The translations under genes were made by a program, and so were the position numbers. From Methanobrevibacter sp. UBA412 (GTDB lineage: Archaea > Methanobacteriota > Methanobacteria > Methanobacteriales > Methanobacteriaceae), in the NCBI GenBank assembly GCA_002495685.1, contig DAGJ01000009.1, positions 1 to 46,048 on the forward strand: 46,048 bases of DNA, read 5' to 3'. Under the pieces are notes generated by a model, which was not told where the DNA came from, made no database searches, and saw only the letters and a program-made list of their open reading frames with translations. Shown in pieces: positions 36,981 to 46,048 of this stretch; position 1 is the first letter of the stretch, and each line of letters begins with the position of its first letter.

Positions 36981-37181
36981 ATGACATTTAAATTAGAGTA
37001 TAATGAAATTAATGAAGATAAAGAATTAAATGGTAAAACAACAATATTAAATGTTTTAGATGATTTGGAAGTTTCTCCACAAACTATTGTTGCAAAAAAG
37101 AATGATCAAATAGTATCAGAGGATGCTGAAATAAATGATGGAGATACTATTAAATTAATTCAAATTATATATGGGGGATAA
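36981..37181 (+). CDS. Ubiquitin-like sulfur carrier (MoaD/ThiS/SAMP type)
   Basis: The 66-residue protein has the beta-grasp pattern and ends in IIYGG, the diglycine tail that is activated to a thiocarboxylate. TVLEVLDDLEVSPQTI-like and EINDGDTIKLI segments match MoaD/ThiS. It follows the thiolase by 39 nt, which suggests that it delivers sulfur for tRNA thiolation; it may also modify proteins as archaeal SAMPs do. The start is ATG 36981 with GATGAT ahead of it. Confidence 0.92.
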   Translation: MTFKLEYNEINEDKELNGKTTILNVLDDLEVSPQTIVAKKNDQIVSEDAEINDGDTIKLIQIIYGG

Positions 37182-37213
37182 GATTTGAATTTTATCGTTA
37201 TGAGGTTAATTTT

Positions 37214-38083
37214 ATGAAAGTATATTATGAATGTGGGGCATGTTATTTACGTCAAGCTAAGGAAGCATTAAATCTAGCTAGTGATGATGATGATTTAAAA
37301 CTTAAAATAATGGAAGATGTAATTAAGTTTTTGTCAAAAAATTTTAAAAAGGGAGCATCATCTAATGCAACAGGATCTGGAATGCATAAATTGATAATGG
37401 ATGAAACAGGTTGTAATGATCCTTATAATGAGAAGAAACATTTAGGTAATGAAATAGCTAAAAATTTATTACCTCAAGTAAAAGAAATACTTAAAAAAGA
37501 TGATAGTTTAGAAAATTATGTTAAAATAAGTATTGTAGGTAATATTTTAGATTTTGGTGCTTTTGGTTTTGATACTGATATTAATAGTTTATTAAATGAT
37601 TATTTAGGTAAAGATTTGGCTATTAATGATGTAAATAGTTTAGATTATGCGTTGAAAAATCATGATGAATTGTTATATTTGGTTGATAATACTGGGGAAA
37701 TAGTTTTTGATAAACTTTTGCTTGAAAAAATAAAAGAGGATTATGATATTCATATTACTGTTGCAGTAAAACATAATCCAATTTTAAATGATGCATGTAT
37801 GGAAGATGCATTAGAAGTTGGTTTAGATGAATTTGCAGATTTAATTACAATTGGGACTAATACTGTAGGTGTAGTATATAATAGTTTATCTGATGATTTT
37901 AGGGATTTCTTTGATAAATCAGATTTTATTATTTCTAAAGGTATGGGTAATTATGAAGGTTTAAGTGAATTAGATTTTCCAACTCAGGATGTTTTTTATT
38001 TATTATGTTCTAAATGTAAAGCTAATGCTTTATCTTTAGATGTTGCTAATGGTGATATGGTTTTGTTAAAATTTAAGAATTAA
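37214..38083 (+). CDS. DUF89/ARMT1-like metal-dependent phosphatase
   Basis: DUF89 proteins are metal-dependent phosphatases that remove damaged or stray sugar and cofactor phosphates. The 289 residues show the family cores: YLVDNTGEIVFDK with the metal aspartate, VAVKHNPILNDA, and SDFIISKGMGNYEGL. The N-terminal CGACYLRQA cysteine pair marks the archaeal/plant subgroup. It lies 32 nt after the sulfur carrier gene. The substrate is not known; association with thiolation is by position only. Confidence 0.9.
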   Translation: MKVYYECGACYLRQAKEALNLASDDDDLKLKIMEDVIKFLSKNFKKGASSNATGSGMHKLIMDETGCNDPYNEKKHLGNEIAKNLLPQVKEILKKDDSLENYVKISIVGNILDFGAFGFDTDINSLLNDYLGKDLAINDVNSLDYALKNHDELLYLVDNTGEIVFDKLLLEKIKEDYDIHITVAVKHNPILNDACMEDALEVGLDEFADLITIGTNTVGVVYNSLSDDFRDFFDKSDFIISKGMGNYEGLSELDFPTQDVFYLLCSKCKANALSLDVANGDMVLLKFKN

Positions 38084-38135
38084 TCTTTTTTTTAATAAAA
38101 TTTATTATTCGTATATTTATGAACAAATTGGTAAT

Positions 38136-38144
38136 CTTTATAAA
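38136..38144 (+). promoter_or_regulatory. TATA box of the thioredoxin-CcdA pair
   Basis: CTTTATAAA ends 24 nt before the ATG at 38169. With no Shine-Dalgarno before the ATG, this implies transcription begins at or next to the start codon, i.e. a leaderless mRNA. Confidence 0.55.
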
Positions 38145-38168
38145 CAATAAAATTTATTATATAAAATT

Positions 38169-38687
38169 ATGAAAGAAAAAACTTCATGGATAATATTAAT
38201 TATTGTTTTTATTTTAATAGTGGTATCCGCTTTTGCAATAACTAATAATTATTTTAATATTAATCCGCAAACTAATGAGGTTTCTACCTCTGCTGATTCC
38301 AATTCTGTAAGTGATTCAAGCAATTATCATGTTGAAAATAGTTCAAATGTAACTGTAATTAGTAATAATATTGAATGGTATACTGATTTAGATTCAGCAC
38401 TTAGTGTTGCTCAAAAGGATCAAAAACCATTATTTTTAGCGTTTCAATCTTCCACTTGTCAGTATTGTCAACAAATGAATTCTGAAACATATACAGATGT
38501 TAATGTTCAAGATAAACTTAATAGTAATTATATTCCAGTAATTATTGATGGGGATAATCATCCTGAATTATGTAGTAAATACCAAGTTGTAAGTTATCCA
38601 ACATTTGTAATTTTAAATTCAAATGGTGATGTGAATAAAACAATTATAGGATTCCAATCTGTAAATGATTTATTAAGTAAAATTTAG
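38169..38687 (+). CDS. Membrane-anchored thioredoxin-like protein
   Basis: The protein has a membrane anchor at about 7-26, an Asn/Ser linker, then a thioredoxin fold with the redox pair in SSTCQYCQQM (C-Q-Y-C) near residue 97 and the cis-proline loop VVSYPTFVIL. It should act outside the membrane on disulfides. The next gene encodes CcdA, which would pass electrons to it. Together they form an extracytoplasmic thiol-reduction system. Confidence 0.93.
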   Translation: MKEKTSWIILIIVFILIVVSAFAITNNYFNINPQTNEVSTSADSNSVSDSSNYHVENSSNVTVISNNIEWYTDLDSALSVAQKDQKPLFLAFQSSTCQYCQQMNSETYTDVNVQDKLNSNYIPVIIDGDNHPELCSKYQVVSYPTFVILNSNGDVNKTIIGFQSVNDLLSKI

Positions 38688-38709
38688 TTAGTAGTGTAGG
38701 TATTGGTTT

Positions 38710-39333
38710 ATGGATTTCATGTTTATTATTTCATTTTTAGTAGGTATAACTTCAGTACTTTCACCTTGTGTATTACCTGTAATTCCTATAATTATTGCAT
38801 ATTCTTTTTTAGAAAGAGATAAAATTGAAACATTAGTTTTTACTTTGGGATTATTTTCAGTTTTCTTTGTAATTATCATTTTGTCTATGATTTTTACTGC
38901 AACTATTACTCATTATTTACATTGGATAAGAATTTTAGCATCTTTAATTTTAATATTTTTAGGTTTAGTTCTATTATTTAATTTAAATCTATTCAATTTT
39001 AATTTAAGAGTTAAAAATAATAAAACTGGATTGTTAAAATCTTTTTTAATGGGTTTAGTAACTTCTTTAGCTTGGGCTCCTTGTTATGGCTCATATCTTT
39101 TAAGTTTGATGAGTGTTACTATATCTAAAGGTAATGTTGTTTATACTGGTTTGAACTTATTATCATATACTTTAGGTTTTGCTTTTACAATTTATTTAAT
39201 AGGATTTATTGTATCAGAAATAAACTTCAAGAAAATCAATGAATGGTCCAATATAATTAATAGAATTTGTGGATTAATCATTTTAATAGTGGGAGTATAT
39301 ATGCTACTTGCTCAATATGGAATTTTATTATAA
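38710..39333 (+). CDS. ccdA: CcdA/DsbD-type thiol-disulfide transmembrane carrier
   Basis: The 207-residue protein has six membrane segments. The two redox cysteines are in the family positions, SPCVLPVIP and AWAPCYGSYLL, the reciprocal CcdA helices. It carries electrons from cytosolic thioredoxin to the outside. It starts 22 nt after the anchored thioredoxin gene and ends within the leader of the next gene. Confidence 0.94.
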   Translation: MDFMFIISFLVGITSVLSPCVLPVIPIIIAYSFLERDKIETLVFTLGLFSVFFVIIILSMIFTATITHYLHWIRILASLILIFLGLVLLFNLNLFNFNLRVKNNKTGLLKSFLMGLVTSLAWAPCYGSYLLSLMSVTISKGNVVYTGLNLLSYTLGFAFTIYLIGFIVSEINFKKINEWSNIINRICGLIILIVGVYMLLAQYGILL

Positions 39334-39346
39334 AAATGGTGAGACA

Positions 39347-40090
39347 ATGGATATAGGGTTTATAGGTTTTGGCAAAGTTAATCAAACATTAGCAAATAAA
39401 TTAACAAAACAATATAAAACATATGTCTCAATAGAAAACAGAAGCGAAGAAACAATAAAACGCATAAAACAAACAGAAACAATAAAATTAGATTCAAATA
39501 AACAACTAATGGAAAAATGTGACATAATAATAAGTGCAAATAGTCCAAAAAACGCACTAAACGTAGCAAAACAATTTTCAAACTATGAAGGATTATACCT
39601 AGATTTAAACAATATAAACCCAACAACCACCCTAAAAATAGAACAAATATTTTCAAACAATTTCATTGATGGTGCAATAATAGGTAAAGTTGAAAATTTA
39701 AAACTTTTAATATTATCAGGTCCAAAATCAAAAAAATTATCAATTTTCAAAAACTGCAATATTAAAACAAACATCATAAGTGACAAAATTGGAGATGCAT
39801 CTAAATTAAAAATGTTAAGAAGTATCTATACAAAAGGAGTAAGTGCCCTATTAATCGAAACATTTGAAAATGCAAATAACTTAAGCTCACAATTATGGGA
39901 CATATTAGAAATTACAGAAAATACAGATTTCAAATCATCAAGCACATCCCGTATAAAAAATAGTAAAAAAAATAAAAAACGTAAAAATGAAGAGTTAAAT
40001 GAAATATTAAATTTCTTAAAAAACCAAAACTCTTCTACAAATAATTTAATCATGACTGAAGCTACAAAAAATAAATTCGAAAAACTTTAA
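39347..40090 (+). CDS. 6-phosphogluconate-dehydrogenase-like NAD(P)-binding protein
   Basis: The N-terminal Rossmann domain starts with MDIGFIGFGKVNQTLANKL, the GxGxxN/G nucleotide loop, and DIIISANSPKNALNVAKQ follows as in hydroxyacid/6-phosphogluconate dehydrogenases. The C-terminal half has the helical domain (KLKMLRSIYTKGVSALLIET) of the DUF1932-type subgroup. The frame is open from within ccdA, but GGTGA just before ATG 39347 sets the start. Codon use is A-rich compared with neighbours. The stop overlaps the convergent nucleotidyltransferase gene by four bases. Substrate unknown. Confidence 0.8.
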   Translation: MDIGFIGFGKVNQTLANKLTKQYKTYVSIENRSEETIKRIKQTETIKLDSNKQLMEKCDIIISANSPKNALNVAKQFSNYEGLYLDLNNINPTTTLKIEQIFSNNFIDGAIIGKVENLKLLILSGPKSKKLSIFKNCNIKTNIISDKIGDASKLKMLRSIYTKGVSALLIETFENANNLSSQLWDILEITENTDFKSSSTSRIKNSKKNKKRKNEELNEILNFLKNQNSSTNNLIMTEATKNKFEKL

Positions 40091-41400
40091 TTGTCATGAA
40101 TATAAATTTTAACTCTCAATCCACGATCCCTTTCCACTACCTCTCCCCTAACAGGTATGAATTGTGAATCGATAATATAACGTAAATAAGTAACATGCAA
40201 TGCAGGTAATTTTAATATAGTTTTAATCTTAAATTTACCCTCTTTAATCTCACAAGATAACATATTATCCTTATCAACATAAATTTTAGCAGGGATTCTA
40301 TGTTCCTTTAACCCTCTTTTAAGCTTTTTAGTTTCAAACTTTGTAATATTCAAACCACCCTCAAAACTTAAAGGAACATTATTTACCTCAATATTCTCAC
40401 TTCTGAAACGTTCATTAGCATCTTGTGTTAGTTCCTCATTTTCAACTTCACTAGCAACATAAAAAGCTCGTTGAATAACTTTATCAACAATTTGTTCTGG
40501 AGGAATAACACCTTTAGCTTCATAAGTCCTCATAAGTTTAACAACTTCATTTTTACTAACCTCTTTTTCAATAGCACTAGTTGCTAATCTTGTAAGAACA
40601 GGACCATAACCAACTCTTCTAAAAACAGCCCAAATACTTTCAGGATCTTGATATTGCCGAGCTTCAATTATTGCATTTACAGCATCTGCATTTAAATATG
40701 CAATATTAGTCAAATCTCCACGGGAATAAGTATTCATTTTATGAGTGATACTTCTATAATTTCTTTGATTATTAATAGTTCCATTATCAATTTCCCTTTT
40801 AATAATCTTAATACTTGATTTTGGAAGTAAATTTTCCACTTCATCTGTAATTTCCATATCATTCTCAATTATAGATTTCCTAATAAAACGTCCACTAATC
40901 TTTCCATCCTTTTCTAACTCCGGTATGATATGGATTTTCATATTATGTTCAAATTTGGTTTTCAAAAACTCATTAACTGCATACCATCTAACAACATTCC
41001 TATTTGGTATTTCACGAGGCATTCCTAAAAAGTTTTTTTCACGCACAAAACGATCACCCATCTTTTTAATCTTTTCAGGACTAACTTCTGCAGCACTAAT
41101 ATAATCAGTTATACCCTCCTCAATCATTTGTGATGCACGTATAGGTACACTATAAGATAAAGTTAATCTATGATGTAATCCTTCTACAGGTACAATAACA
41201 TCTGCACCACATGCTTTAGCCATTTCAGCCCTAGCATTAAAATTACAGAAAAAAGGTGCATGATTTGCACTGTAACCTTTATTTAAGTATACAACTACTT
41301 TATCTCCAGTTTTATTTGCTATTTTTTTTCCACTTTGGATTAATTGTTCATGCCCTAAATGTACAGGGTCAAAATCTGCACTGATTCCAATCATTTTCAT
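40087..41400 (-). CDS. TmcAL-like nucleotidyltransferase family protein
   Basis: The 437-residue protein has an N-terminal nucleotidyltransferase fold with GISADFDPVHLGHEQLI, where HLGH is the nucleotide-binding H-x-G-H, and RASQMIEEGITDYISAAEVSPE later. The family includes bacterial tRNA(Met) cytidine acetate ligase (TmcAL). The C-terminal 250 residues hold an archaeal extension with no motif known to me. Whether it acts on tRNA in archaea, where the usual ac4C enzyme is TmcA, is open. Its stop overlaps the convergent dehydrogenase gene by four bases. Confidence 0.75.
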   Translation of the reverse strand: MKMIGISADFDPVHLGHEQLIQSGKKIANKTGDKVVVYLNKGYSANHAPFFCNFNARAEMAKACGADVIVPVEGLHHRLTLSYSVPIRASQMIEEGITDYISAAEVSPEKIKKMGDRFVREKNFLGMPREIPNRNVVRWYAVNEFLKTKFEHNMKIHIIPELEKDGKISGRFIRKSIIENDMEITDEVENLLPKSSIKIIKREIDNGTINNQRNYRSITHKMNTYSRGDLTNIAYLNADAVNAIIEARQYQDPESIWAVFRRVGYGPVLTRLATSAIEKEVSKNEVVKLMRTYEAKGVIPPEQIVDKVIQRAFYVASEVENEELTQDANERFRSENIEVNNVPLSFEGGLNITKFETKKLKRGLKEHRIPAKIYVDKDNMLSCEIKEGKFKIKTILKLPALHVTYLRYIIDSQFIPVRGEVVERDRGLRVKIYIHDN

Positions 41401-41503
41401 ATATTCCTTAAAAAAATATTATTCATTTAAAAAAAGTTTACTTATTCATTAATAAAATAAAAATTTTAATTTTAAAAAAAATTTGTTAAAGACAGATTAT
41501 ACT

Positions 41504-41986
41504 TTATCTGTCTAATAAATTCAATATACCTGCTAAAATTAACCATATTCCGATTAAAGCTCCTAGAACTGTAGGATCTTGTATGTAAGTTCCTACTATA
41601 ATATATATTACACCTAAAATAATACCTATTATACCAATCCAAAATCCGTAACGTGTTTCTCTACTTGTTATAAGAATTATTAAACCTATGACGATTAAGA
41701 ATAGTCCTGCAAGGTAAATAGTTAATGCTGCTAAGAATGCGAATAAACTTGGATTGAAAATTAATCCTAATGAAAGTACTAACATTACAATACCTATTAT
41801 AAGGTATAAAATACATTTAGTTTTACTATAATCAATTTCAGATACACCAGTAACAAGTAAAAATATACTCATTAATAATATAGATAATCCAAGAATACTA
41901 CTTGCTCCAATTACGCCCAGCATAGGAAATGCAATGATTATAACACCTAAAATTATGGCAATAATACTAATTGATTCCTTTTTCAA
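41504..41986 (-). CDS. DUF308/HdeD-like membrane protein
   Basis: The 160-residue protein is nearly all hydrophobic, with six membrane segments in three pairs, as in DUF308/HdeD proteins of unknown or acid-resistance role. The start is TTG 41986, fixed by GGAGG nine bases upstream. It stands alone between the nucleotidyltransferase and RaSEA genes. Confidence 0.8.
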   Translation of the reverse strand: MKKESISIIAIILGVIIIAFPMLGVIGASSILGLSILLMSIFLLVTGVSEIDYSKTKCILYLIIGIVMLVLSLGLIFNPSLFAFLAALTIYLAGLFLIVIGLIILITSRETRYGFWIGIIGIILGVIYIIVGTYIQDPTVLGALIGIWLILAGILNLLDR

Positions 41987-42055
41987 TATAATAAACCTCC
42001 CTTTATAATTGTTATTAATATAATATTTTTAATTAATTATTAAAAAAACTTTTCT

Positions 42056-43165
42056 TTAATATAAAGGTAAATGTTTTTTATTTGTTTTAGATTGACTTAA
42101 ATTATTAAATTTTATTTCTGCTTCCCATTCTTTTTTACAAGCACAATCATGATGAATTTGTGTTTGTGTAAGATTACTACTAATAATTTTATGTTTTAAA
42201 TCTTTATTACATTTCTTACAATTGTAAGGGCCACGTTTAGAACCAAATCCTGAGGTATCCATTAATGCCGGAATTTTTACATTTTCTCTTATTGTGTTAA
42301 TAATCTTAACAGTACTCCAAATCCAAGGAGGTTGATATGATCCTCTTCTCCATAATCTTTCTATCACAGTTCCTTTATGGATAGTAGCAGGACAACAACT
42401 AATACGATCAACTCCAATTTCTTCAACAAAATATGTAGTATCAATAGCTTCTTTTATAGCTTCAGATTCGGATACGAGAATAGGTTTAACAAAAATATAC
42501 GCTTTACTTTTTATATTATACTCATTTTTAGCTTCTTTGATTAAATCTATGGCTTTTTTAAAAGTTTCTGTACTGAATCCCTTATTTATTTTTTCTAAAC
42601 GTGTTTCTTCATTTACTGTTTCTAATCCTATACTTATTTCAAAAAGTTTTCCATTTAAAATTTCACAAATTTCATTTATACGTGTACTTGTAATATATTC
42701 AGGTCTTGATTCAACAATAACTTCACTTATTTCATCAATATTACTAATTATTTTTAAAATTTGATCTCGTGCTTTTATTGGTAGTTCTTCAGGATTAAAA
42801 AAACTTCCAGATGCAAATAATTTTATAGCAATCTTTTCACCATTATCAAAATCTTCTTTAATTTCTTCTAAATATCTATTTAATTGATTTTGGAACAATT
42901 CTATGATTTTATCAGTTTCTATAGGTTTTAAATAACAATCATGAATATAACTACACATTGTGCATCCACCACTTGGACTTAACGCCCAACTACAACCAGG
43001 TGTAGGTAATATTAAAAATATAGATTTTCCTTTACCTGAGTATAATAAGTCTTCTTGGTACCAACTTGTGGCTAGATATTCTAAATCCTTAGGTTTTGTT
43101 CTTTCAATAGCATTATCCCGTATTTCTTTTGTTAATTCTCTTATTTCCATAGTTTTAAAATCCAT
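42056..43165 (-). CDS. raSEA: Archaeosine biosynthesis radical SAM protein RaSEA
   Basis: RaSEA works with ArcS to turn lysine-modified preQ0 in tRNA position 15 into archaeosine. The diagnostic cysteine block PTPGCSWALSPSGGCTMCSY is at about 52-71, with the radical SAM Cys triad continuing to HDC. The C-terminal zinc site is CKKCNKDLKH...CACK. Length 369 residues fits. It is divergent from mer, whose promoter is in the spacer. Confidence 0.93.
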   Translation of the reverse strand: MDFKTMEIRELTKEIRDNAIERTKPKDLEYLATSWYQEDLLYSGKGKSIFLILPTPGCSWALSPSGGCTMCSYIHDCYLKPIETDKIIELFQNQLNRYLEEIKEDFDNGEKIAIKLFASGSFFNPEELPIKARDQILKIISNIDEISEVIVESRPEYITSTRINEICEILNGKLFEISIGLETVNEETRLEKINKGFSTETFKKAIDLIKEAKNEYNIKSKAYIFVKPILVSESEAIKEAIDTTYFVEEIGVDRISCCPATIHKGTVIERLWRRGSYQPPWIWSTVKIINTIRENVKIPALMDTSGFGSKRGPYNCKKCNKDLKHKIISSNLTQTQIHHDCACKKEWEAEIKFNNLSQSKTNKKHLPLY

Positions 43166-43279
43166 TTTGTTTAATTGTTATTATTATAATTATTCTTTAT
43201 GTTTTTAATTAATAATATAAAAAGATGAAACATAATTTTTTATATATAAATGTTTCGATATTTTTCTAATAACAAATAC

Positions 43280-43287
43280 TTTATAAG
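43280..43287 (+). promoter_or_regulatory. TATA box of mer
   Basis: TTTATAAG lies 33 nt before the mer ATG. GGTGAT at 43309-43314, five bases before the ATG, is the ribosome binding site. The short leader fits a highly expressed gene. Confidence 0.6.
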
Positions 43288-43319
43288 CTCTTGCATATAA
43301 TTTAACATGGTGATAATAA

Positions 43320-44285
<966 letters not shown>

Positions 44286-44295
44286 ATTCTCTTAA

Positions 44296-44318
44296 TTTTT
44301 TATTTTTTCTTTTTTTTT
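44296..44318 (+). terminator. Oligo-T terminator of mer
   Basis: Three T runs (5, 6 and 9 or so bases) follow the mer stop within 35 nt. This is a classic archaeal intrinsic terminator without hairpin. Confidence 0.65.
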
Positions 44319-44386
44319 TAAAATTATAATTTTAAATTCCAATAAATTAAATATTCAATTAAAATAAATACTATTTTTAAATAAAT

Positions 44387-45334
44387 TTAATATAATAAAT
44401 TTGAAATATTATACTCTTTTGATAAATTTTTCACTTTCTTTAATAAATTATATTGATAATGTTTATTAGGATAATCTAAGTATTTGCTTTTCACTTTACT
44501 TTCAAACAATTTTTTAGTCTCATCATAATATTCAGGATAAAATTTTTTAACTTTTTTTAAATATTTGTAACGGCAGTCATTTTCACTTTCACCATATAAA
44601 GTTAGAGTGCTAGGTAAAATGTAATCCACATTATAATCTTTAAAAATTTTTATAGTTTCTCTTAAAACTTTATCAGTATCTGTTATAAAAGGAAGGATAG
44701 GCATAAATGTAATACCTACTCTAAAACCTGCATCTTTTAATTTTTTAATAGATTTTAATCGTCTGGTAGGTTTAGGAGCATTAGGTTCAAAAATTTTAGC
44801 CACATCATCAAAAACGGTACTAAAAGAAAAAGAAACAATAACTTTTTCATCTATTTTATCAACTAATTCCATAGGTAATATAGAGTTTTTATTAATTTTT
44901 TGTAATATATCTATATCTCTACAAATTAAATCGGATTTTGTAACTATATGAACTGGGTAATGAAATTTATTAGCAATTTTTAAGAACTCTCGAGTCATAA
45001 ATAATTCTTTTTCAATTTCCATGTAAGGATCAGATGCAGAACCAATAGTAAATAAAGCCCTTTCACCTTTTTTTGCTTTATTTTTTAATTGTTGGTGTAA
45101 AAGATCATTAGCATTAGTTTTTACATAGTATGTTTTTGTATCTTCCGCATACTTGCTTCCATTGATATAACAATAACTACAATCAAAGGTGCACCCGTTA
45201 TAAATGTTAAAACTATAGTCTTCCATAAATAATTGTCTAGGACCATGTCTTTTATTTAGTATTGTTTTTACTGTTTTTTCTTTGAAATGATACTTTTTTA
45301 TTATCTTTGTTTTATCATTTAGAGTATTAATCAT
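44387..45334 (-). CDS. SPL-family (COG1533-type) radical SAM protein
   Basis: The 315-residue protein carries the radical SAM triad CTFDCSYCY (C-x3-C-x2-C) in the block YSFNIYNGCTFDCSYCYINGSKY, as in the spore-photoproduct-lyase-like COG1533 family. TIGSASDPYMEIEKELFMTREFLK is the second family block. Such archaeal proteins have unknown substrates; DNA photoproduct repair cannot be assumed. It is convergent with mer. Confidence 0.88.
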   Translation of the reverse strand: MINTLNDKTKIIKKYHFKEKTVKTILNKRHGPRQLFMEDYSFNIYNGCTFDCSYCYINGSKYAEDTKTYYVKTNANDLLHQQLKNKAKKGERALFTIGSASDPYMEIEKELFMTREFLKIANKFHYPVHIVTKSDLICRDIDILQKINKNSILPMELVDKIDEKVIVSFSFSTVFDDVAKIFEPNAPKPTRRLKSIKKLKDAGFRVGITFMPILPFITDTDKVLRETIKIFKDYNVDYILPSTLTLYGESENDCRYKYLKKVKKFYPEYYDETKKLFESKVKSKYLDYPNKHYQYNLLKKVKNLSKEYNISNLLY

Positions 45335-46048
45335 TATTTTAATCTCTTTTATTCTATTTATTTATCTGTTTTTTTATTATTACCTAATTTAATTTTCTTT
45401 TTTATTATAATTTACTGTTTAAACTAATTTTTATTTTAATTTTCCCTATTTTCTTTCATACCGTAAATTTTATTTTTTTTATTTTTTTTATTTTTTCCAA
45501 TTTTGTATTACTATTTTAAATTTATTTATTATTATCTATTTTTTTAAAAATTTTAAAGATTTAATAATACTTTAATAATTAAAATATTAAATTTTAATTT
45601 TTATTTATCCATATAAATTAAAATATATTTATATTTTTTAAAAATAAATTTTTTTGCAAATATTTTTATTAAATTTTATCTTTGTTGTAACTTTCTCTAA
45701 AGGTTGTGCCATGTGTTTATGGCGTTGGTTTAAGTTTGATGTATTTTACATTTTAACTATGATGACTGCTTTTCCACATGTGGCTAAATTTTTTCATGTT
45801 TATAAGTCAATCAACTTTGATTGATTCAATAATTCTACATGTTTTTATGAGGACCTAATACTTAGTATTATGGTTTGATGTTGGTTTTGTAGATGTGGTG
45901 ATATTTGATTGTTATATCTGATATGTAAGATGTAATGAATCTGTATTTTATGTGTATTACTCTGTCTATTTTTTTATGTGTACTTCTTAACGTGACTAAT
46001 AATGTTATAACGTATTTAGTTTACTATTTTTTTGTATTTTCTGTCAAA
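45335..46048. other. Gene-free right end with several palindromes
   Basis: The first 300 nt are low-complexity A/T. From about 45640 the composition becomes more mixed, with three inverted repeats in 100 nt: CCACATGTGG (45774-45783), TCAATCA/TGATTGA (45807-45824) and TAATACT-T-AGTATTA (45856-45870). A 56-codon ORF from TTG 45654 is open but resembles no known protein. The stretch may be the leader of a gene beyond the window, a structured RNA or decayed sequence. No gene is called. Confidence 0.5.

Noticed and set aside
45654..45824. A 56-codon ORF from a TTG near the right end
   Set aside because: No Shine-Dalgarno, no family resemblance, and it ends inside an inverted repeat; kept only as a note in the region entry.

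Overview
The window is a chromosomal segment of a hydrogen-using methanogen, most likely in the order Methanobacteriales and plausibly Methanosphaera or Methanobrevibacter. The evidence is the F420-dependent methylene-H4MPT reductase gene mer, a six-gene por operon (porCDABEF), archaeal-only genes (ABCE1/Rli1, Pth2, aEF-1beta, RaSEA, a TtuA/NcsA-type thiolase), a large Asn/Thr-rich adhesin-like surface protein, TATA-box promoters, oligo-T terminators and very low GC. No CRISPR array, insertion sequence or phage module was seen. The assignment is inference from gene content and composition.

Layout. 1-5.5 kb: an aminotransferase; then translation factors (ABCE1, Pth2, aEF-1beta) around a methanofuran-type kinase (mfnE) that overlaps a 53-residue zinc-ribbon gene. 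5.5-7.7 kb: a TPR membrane protein, a Nif3-like metal protein and a GNAT acetyltransferase. 8.2-12.0 kb: an ECF-type nickel/cobalt importer (cbiM, PDGLE protein, cbiQ, cbiO) followed 26 nt later by a nicotianamine-synthase-like gene; a perfect inverted repeat flanks the TATA box of this cluster. 12.0-14.3 kb (minus strand): a ferredoxin, a DUF4330-like anchored protein and a polysaccharide-polymerase-like membrane protein. 14.45-14.7 kb: tRNA-Leu(UAA) and tRNA-Thr(GGU). 14.9-18.4 kb: two membrane proteins and the adhesin-like protein.

18.4-24.8 kb is a phosphate regulon: an HTH-PhoU regulator, two PstS paralogues, PstC, a previously unlisted 50-residue ORF coupled to both neighbours, PstA, PstB and PhoU. 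25.3-29.1 kb is pyruvate:ferredoxin oxidoreductase with its two extra polyferredoxins. A fumarate hydratase alpha subunit and a dihydropteroate-synthase-like protein follow. 31.7-34 kb holds a flavodoxin, an acyltransferase and a small anchored protein. 33.9-36 kb is a MoxR-VWA pair. 36-39.3 kb combines tRNA thiolation, a ubiquitin-like sulfur carrier, a DUF89 protein, a membrane thioredoxin and CcdA. 39.3-45.3 kb has a dehydrogenase-like protein, a TmcAL-like nucleotidyltransferase, a DUF308 membrane protein, RaSEA, mer and an SPL-type radical SAM protein. The last 0.7 kb has no convincing gene but has several palindromes.

The best candidate for an undescribed system is the nickel/cobalt importer joined to a nicotianamine-like metallophore synthase under one inverted-repeat operator (8.2-12 kb). 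It suggests a coupled metal import and chelation pathway feeding the nickel enzymes of methanogenesis. The 50-residue ORF inside the pst operon is the second.
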